In this document: piece by piece, positions 6,301-7,593 of the stretch
How the letters are laid out: each line of letters begins with the position of its first letter
Numbering within the stretch: the first letter of the stretch is position 1
NCBI GenBank assembly: GCA_003154025.1
Contig: PMCE01000214.1
Span: 1,548 to 9,140 of the forward strand
Reading direction: 5' to 3'
Length of the DNA: 7,593 nt
Source of the DNA: Syntrophaceae bacterium
GTDB lineage: Bacteria; Desulfobacterota; SM23-61
Translations under genes and position numbers: made by a program
The notes under the pieces: model-generated
What the model was told of the DNA's origin: nothing
The model's input: only the letters and a program-made list of their open reading frames with translations
Database searches by the model: none

Positions 6301-7567
6301 TGTCCACTTCCGGGTCGATAAAGGCGGCGGCCGTGGCCTGGGCGGTGATTTCGTTGCGGATGACATCCGCCCCCACGTAGTCTCCGGTGAGATACCGGCC
6401 CGACCCGGTGGTGCAGACCCCTTTGATCTCCACCAGGTGGCCGACTTCGTCTCCCACCTCTTTCAGACCCTGGCGGATGGCTTCGATGGGGCGGCCCGCG
6501 GTCATGAGATAGCGCTTGGAAAGGACCTTGATGTTTTCATCCGTTACCACCACGTTGGTGGAGATGGAACCCACGTCGATGCCCAGGTAAGCGGGGATCT
6601 TCTTTCCGTCCGGAATGCCGCGGAGAGGCTCCCACTGGCTCCCTTTCTTGTGGTGCTCGGACAGGGAGAGGGGTTCGAGAGTTTTATCGTTGGTAACCGG
6701 CCGGCTCACGTAATCCCGCAGCCGCTCCACCCCTTCAAACTTCTTCCACCTCTCCGGGTTTTCCAGGGCCAGGAAGGCGGCCCCGATGGCTCCCATGGAG
6801 GCGAAATGCCGAGGAATGATGAACTCCCCCTCTTTCAATTCCAGGACGTCGATGAAGGCCTTGCGCATTCCCAGGTTGGCGGCCACCCCGCCCTGGAAGG
6901 AGACGGGAGTCACCATGTTCTTGCCCTTGGCGATATTGGACTTGAAGTTCCGGGCCAGGGCATAACAGAGGCCGGCCACGATGTCGTAGTCGGGCGTGGC
7001 CCCCTGCTGCAGGTGGATCATGTCGCTCTTGGCAAAGACGCTGCACCGGCCGGCGATCCGGGGAGGGTTCTTCGACTTGAGGGCCAGCTGGCTGAATTCC
7101 TCGATAGTGAATTGGAGGCGGTTGGCCTGCTGGTCCAGGAAAGACCCGGTACCGGCGGCGCAGATGGTGTTCATGGAGAAGTCCTGGATCCTGTAGTCTC
7201 CGCCGTTATCCTTGCTGGTTTCGATCAGTAGCAGCTTGGAGTCTTCCCCTCCCATCTCGATGATGGTTTTCACCTCCGGGTGAAAATAACTGGTGGATTT
7301 GGCCTGGGCGATGACCTCGTTGACGAATTCCGCCCCGAGGAGTTCGGCGACCAGCTTGCCGGCCGTGCCGGCCACGGAGACGCTCTGGATTCTCTCCGCG
7401 GGGACCCGGGTGAGAATTTCGGTCAATACCTGGAGGACCGTCTCCAGGGGCTGCCCCTTCGTACGGGTGTAATGTTCCTCGACGACCTTTTTGCTTTTAT
7501 CAATCAAAACCGTCTTGGTGCTTACCGATCCAACATCCAATCCCAAGTGAAATCCGTCTTTAGCCAT
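3320..7567 (-). CDS. Fused acyl-CoA dehydratase activase-related protein (two BadF/HgdC ATPase domains + DUF2229 + HgdB-like region)
   Basis: The protein is 1415 residues, starting at ATG and ending at TAG. Two ASKHA-type ATPase domains of the BadF/BadG/BcrA/HgdC family lie at about 7-270 and 326-580. Each shows the phosphate-1 motif (DVGSVSTK at 11-18; DVGSISTN at 331-338), a GG(E/Q)DSK motif (106-111; 428-433), CAAGTGSFL (136-144; 451-459), a CxVFxxSD motif (175-182; 491-498) and QGG (225-227; 541-543). In HgdC, a homodimer holds one [4Fe-4S] cluster with two Cys per subunit. Here C136/C175 and C451/C491 fall in those positions, so one chain could form the whole activator. A Cys cluster follows (C608, C611, C615, C634), then a DUF2229-like region (about 676-895) and an HgdB-like C-terminal region (about 998-1400) with C1057, C1060, C1092, C1337, C1345 and C1356. 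The family drives ATP-dependent low-potential electron transfer to a reductase or dehydratase partner in the anaerobic cytoplasm. Substrate and reaction are unknown here. No separate dehydratase subunits are visible in the window. Assignment to the family is firm; function is inferred. Confidence 0.95.
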   Translation of the reverse strand: MAKDGFHLGLDVGSVSTKTVLIDKSKKVVEEHYTRTKGQPLETVLQVLTEILTRVPAERIQSVSVAGTAGKLVAELLGAEFVNEVIAQAKSTSYFHPEVKTIIEMGGEDSKLLLIETSKDNGGDYRIQDFSMNTICAAGTGSFLDQQANRLQFTIEEFSQLALKSKNPPRIAGRCSVFAKSDMIHLQQGATPDYDIVAGLCYALARNFKSNIAKGKNMVTPVSFQGGVAANLGMRKAFIDVLELKEGEFIIPRHFASMGAIGAAFLALENPERWKKFEGVERLRDYVSRPVTNDKTLEPLSLSEHHKKGSQWEPLRGIPDGKKIPAYLGIDVGSISTNVVVTDENIKVLSKRYLMTAGRPIEAIRQGLKEVGDEVGHLVEIKGVCTTGSGRYLTGDYVGADVIRNEITAQATAAAFIDPEVDTIFEIGGQDSKYISLEHGAIVDFEMNKACAAGTGSFLEEQAEKLGISIKGEFGNLALSSPSPVSLGERCTVFMESDLVHFQQKGAKRDDLVAGLSYSIVLNYLNKVVGDKRVGNRIFFQGGTAFNKGVVAAFEKVTGKKIIVPEHNEVTGAIGCCILARDENPSGKTDFKGWDLSNRPYELTSFECKECPNRCEIRRVTIQGEKPLFYGSRCEKYDVDRTRKRRDDLPDLFKEREEALMASYVEEKPVSEDAPVIGIPRLLNFLEIMPFWKAFFTALGFRLVFSDTTNKRLIHKGLEKIVAETCFPIKVAHGHLLDLIDKGVDTIFLPSLITMPLSHPSLDRSFACPYVQAFPYSVKSAIDFKARGVKVLSPVVHLGAERKSLEQSLINMGKELGKEADEILSALDKAQTAQTSFYASMKRRGREVLQNLKPNEKAMVIVSRPYNGCDPGVNLGLPTKLRDLGVIAIPMDCLPLDEMDLLDDWNDMYWKYGQKIYSAAHIIRDDPRLYAIYITNFACGPDSFILHFFKEKMRGKPYLQIEVDEHSADVGAITRLEAFLDSLKNIRKDLHQEERKPKTIVVAQDANNRKVYVPYMTEGALAIVGAFQACGIDAELTPRSNQETIHWGRKYTSGKECYPCILTTGDMVRVVKSPDFDRKRVAFFMPSGNGPCRFGQYHRLHRLILDDLGYPDVPIYSPTQDEHLYRDLHMMGKNFTRLGWQGMVAIDLLEKKLRETRPYEVQAGESDRVFQLYLRKVYEAVRDSKDDPAYCMEGLVQSLQDARRDFDNLPTVNKGSRPRIGVVGEIYIRSNEFSNEHVVRSLEKLGGEVWLPPISEWFLYLNFTSRRYSMQNRSYGDFLKTYITELVQKRDEHKMDHIFEGSLVNHPEPSIKETLMASKPYLDDSFEGEAVLSIGKCDDYVKKGCSGLVNVMPFTCMPGTIVGAVMKRYREEHENIPFLNMAYDGQEETNTLTRLEAFMHQARQFQRQYQGEKEK

Positions 7568-7579
7568 TCCAGCTCAAAG

Positions 7580-7584
7580 CCTCC
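7580..7584 (-). promoter_or_regulatory. Ribosome-binding site of the giant activase gene
   Basis: GGAGG on the minus strand stands 12 nt before the ATG at 7567. The spacing is slightly long but the match is full. It supports this ATG, which also places the phosphate-binding strand (GLDVGS) at the normal distance from the N-terminus. The window ends 9 bp further on, so no promoter can be assessed. Confidence 0.6.
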
Positions 7585-7593
7585 GTCGCAGAA

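Noticed and set aside
5177..7231. 684-residue open frame on the plus strand opposite the giant gene, plus frames at 3338-4462 and 4556-5098 in the same register
   Set aside because: In this register antisense stops equal sense UUA, CUA and UCA codons, which the giant gene scarcely uses (none for 684 codons; the frame ends at the CUA of Leu113). The translation has no recognisable domain. It is a by-product of codon bias.

Overview
This 7.6-kb window carries four complete protein genes, all on the minus strand. They are tightly packed except for three short gaps, and two of those gaps are filled with dispersed-repeat DNA. In transcription order (right to left) they are: a 1415-residue fused activase/dehydratase-like protein (3320-7567); an L-isoaspartyl protein methyltransferase with an export signal (2412-3161); a major facilitator superfamily transporter (1196-2431); and an SMP-30/gluconolactonase-type beta-propeller (115-987). 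No RNA genes, CRISPR arrays, transposase genes or frameshifted genes were seen. No gene-free stretch reaches 300 bases.

The DNA looks moderately GC-rich. Long antisense frames stay open because UUA, CUA and UCA codons are scarce. The giant BadF/HgdC-type activase, the anaerobic-style cysteine-rich chemistry and the dispersed repeats fit a strict anaerobe, most plausibly a Desulfobacterota (former Deltaproteobacteria) or a similar fermentative or syntrophic lineage. This placement is an inference from gene content, not from a marker gene.

Region by region: 1-114 is the window edge plus the 3' flank of the SMP-30 gene, with a four-copy 7-bp tandem repeat. The SMP-30 gene follows (115-987). The 208-bp gap at 988-1195 holds an inverted-repeat element whose arms are built on a 9-bp CGCAGAG-type period. 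The transporter gene (1196-2431) overlaps the end of the methyltransferase gene by 20 bp, so these two are almost certainly co-transcribed. The 158-bp gap at 3162-3319 is nearly all repeat DNA built on GCTGATGGCTGA. That repeat runs from the stop codon of the giant gene into the first codons of the methyltransferase. The giant gene fills the rest (3320-7567), and a good ribosome-binding site lies just inside the window edge.

The genes do not form an obvious single pathway. The most informative is the giant protein. It contains two activator-type ATPase domains in tandem, which carry between them the four cysteines that a normal activator homodimer uses for its bridging [4Fe-4S] cluster. These are fused to a DUF2229-like region and an HgdB-like C-terminal region with several more conserved-looking cysteines. 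It therefore looks like a one-chain, ATP-driven low-potential electron donor plus acceptor. The architecture is known in databases from many anaerobes, but to my knowledge its reaction is unassigned. No system that is clearly new was found.
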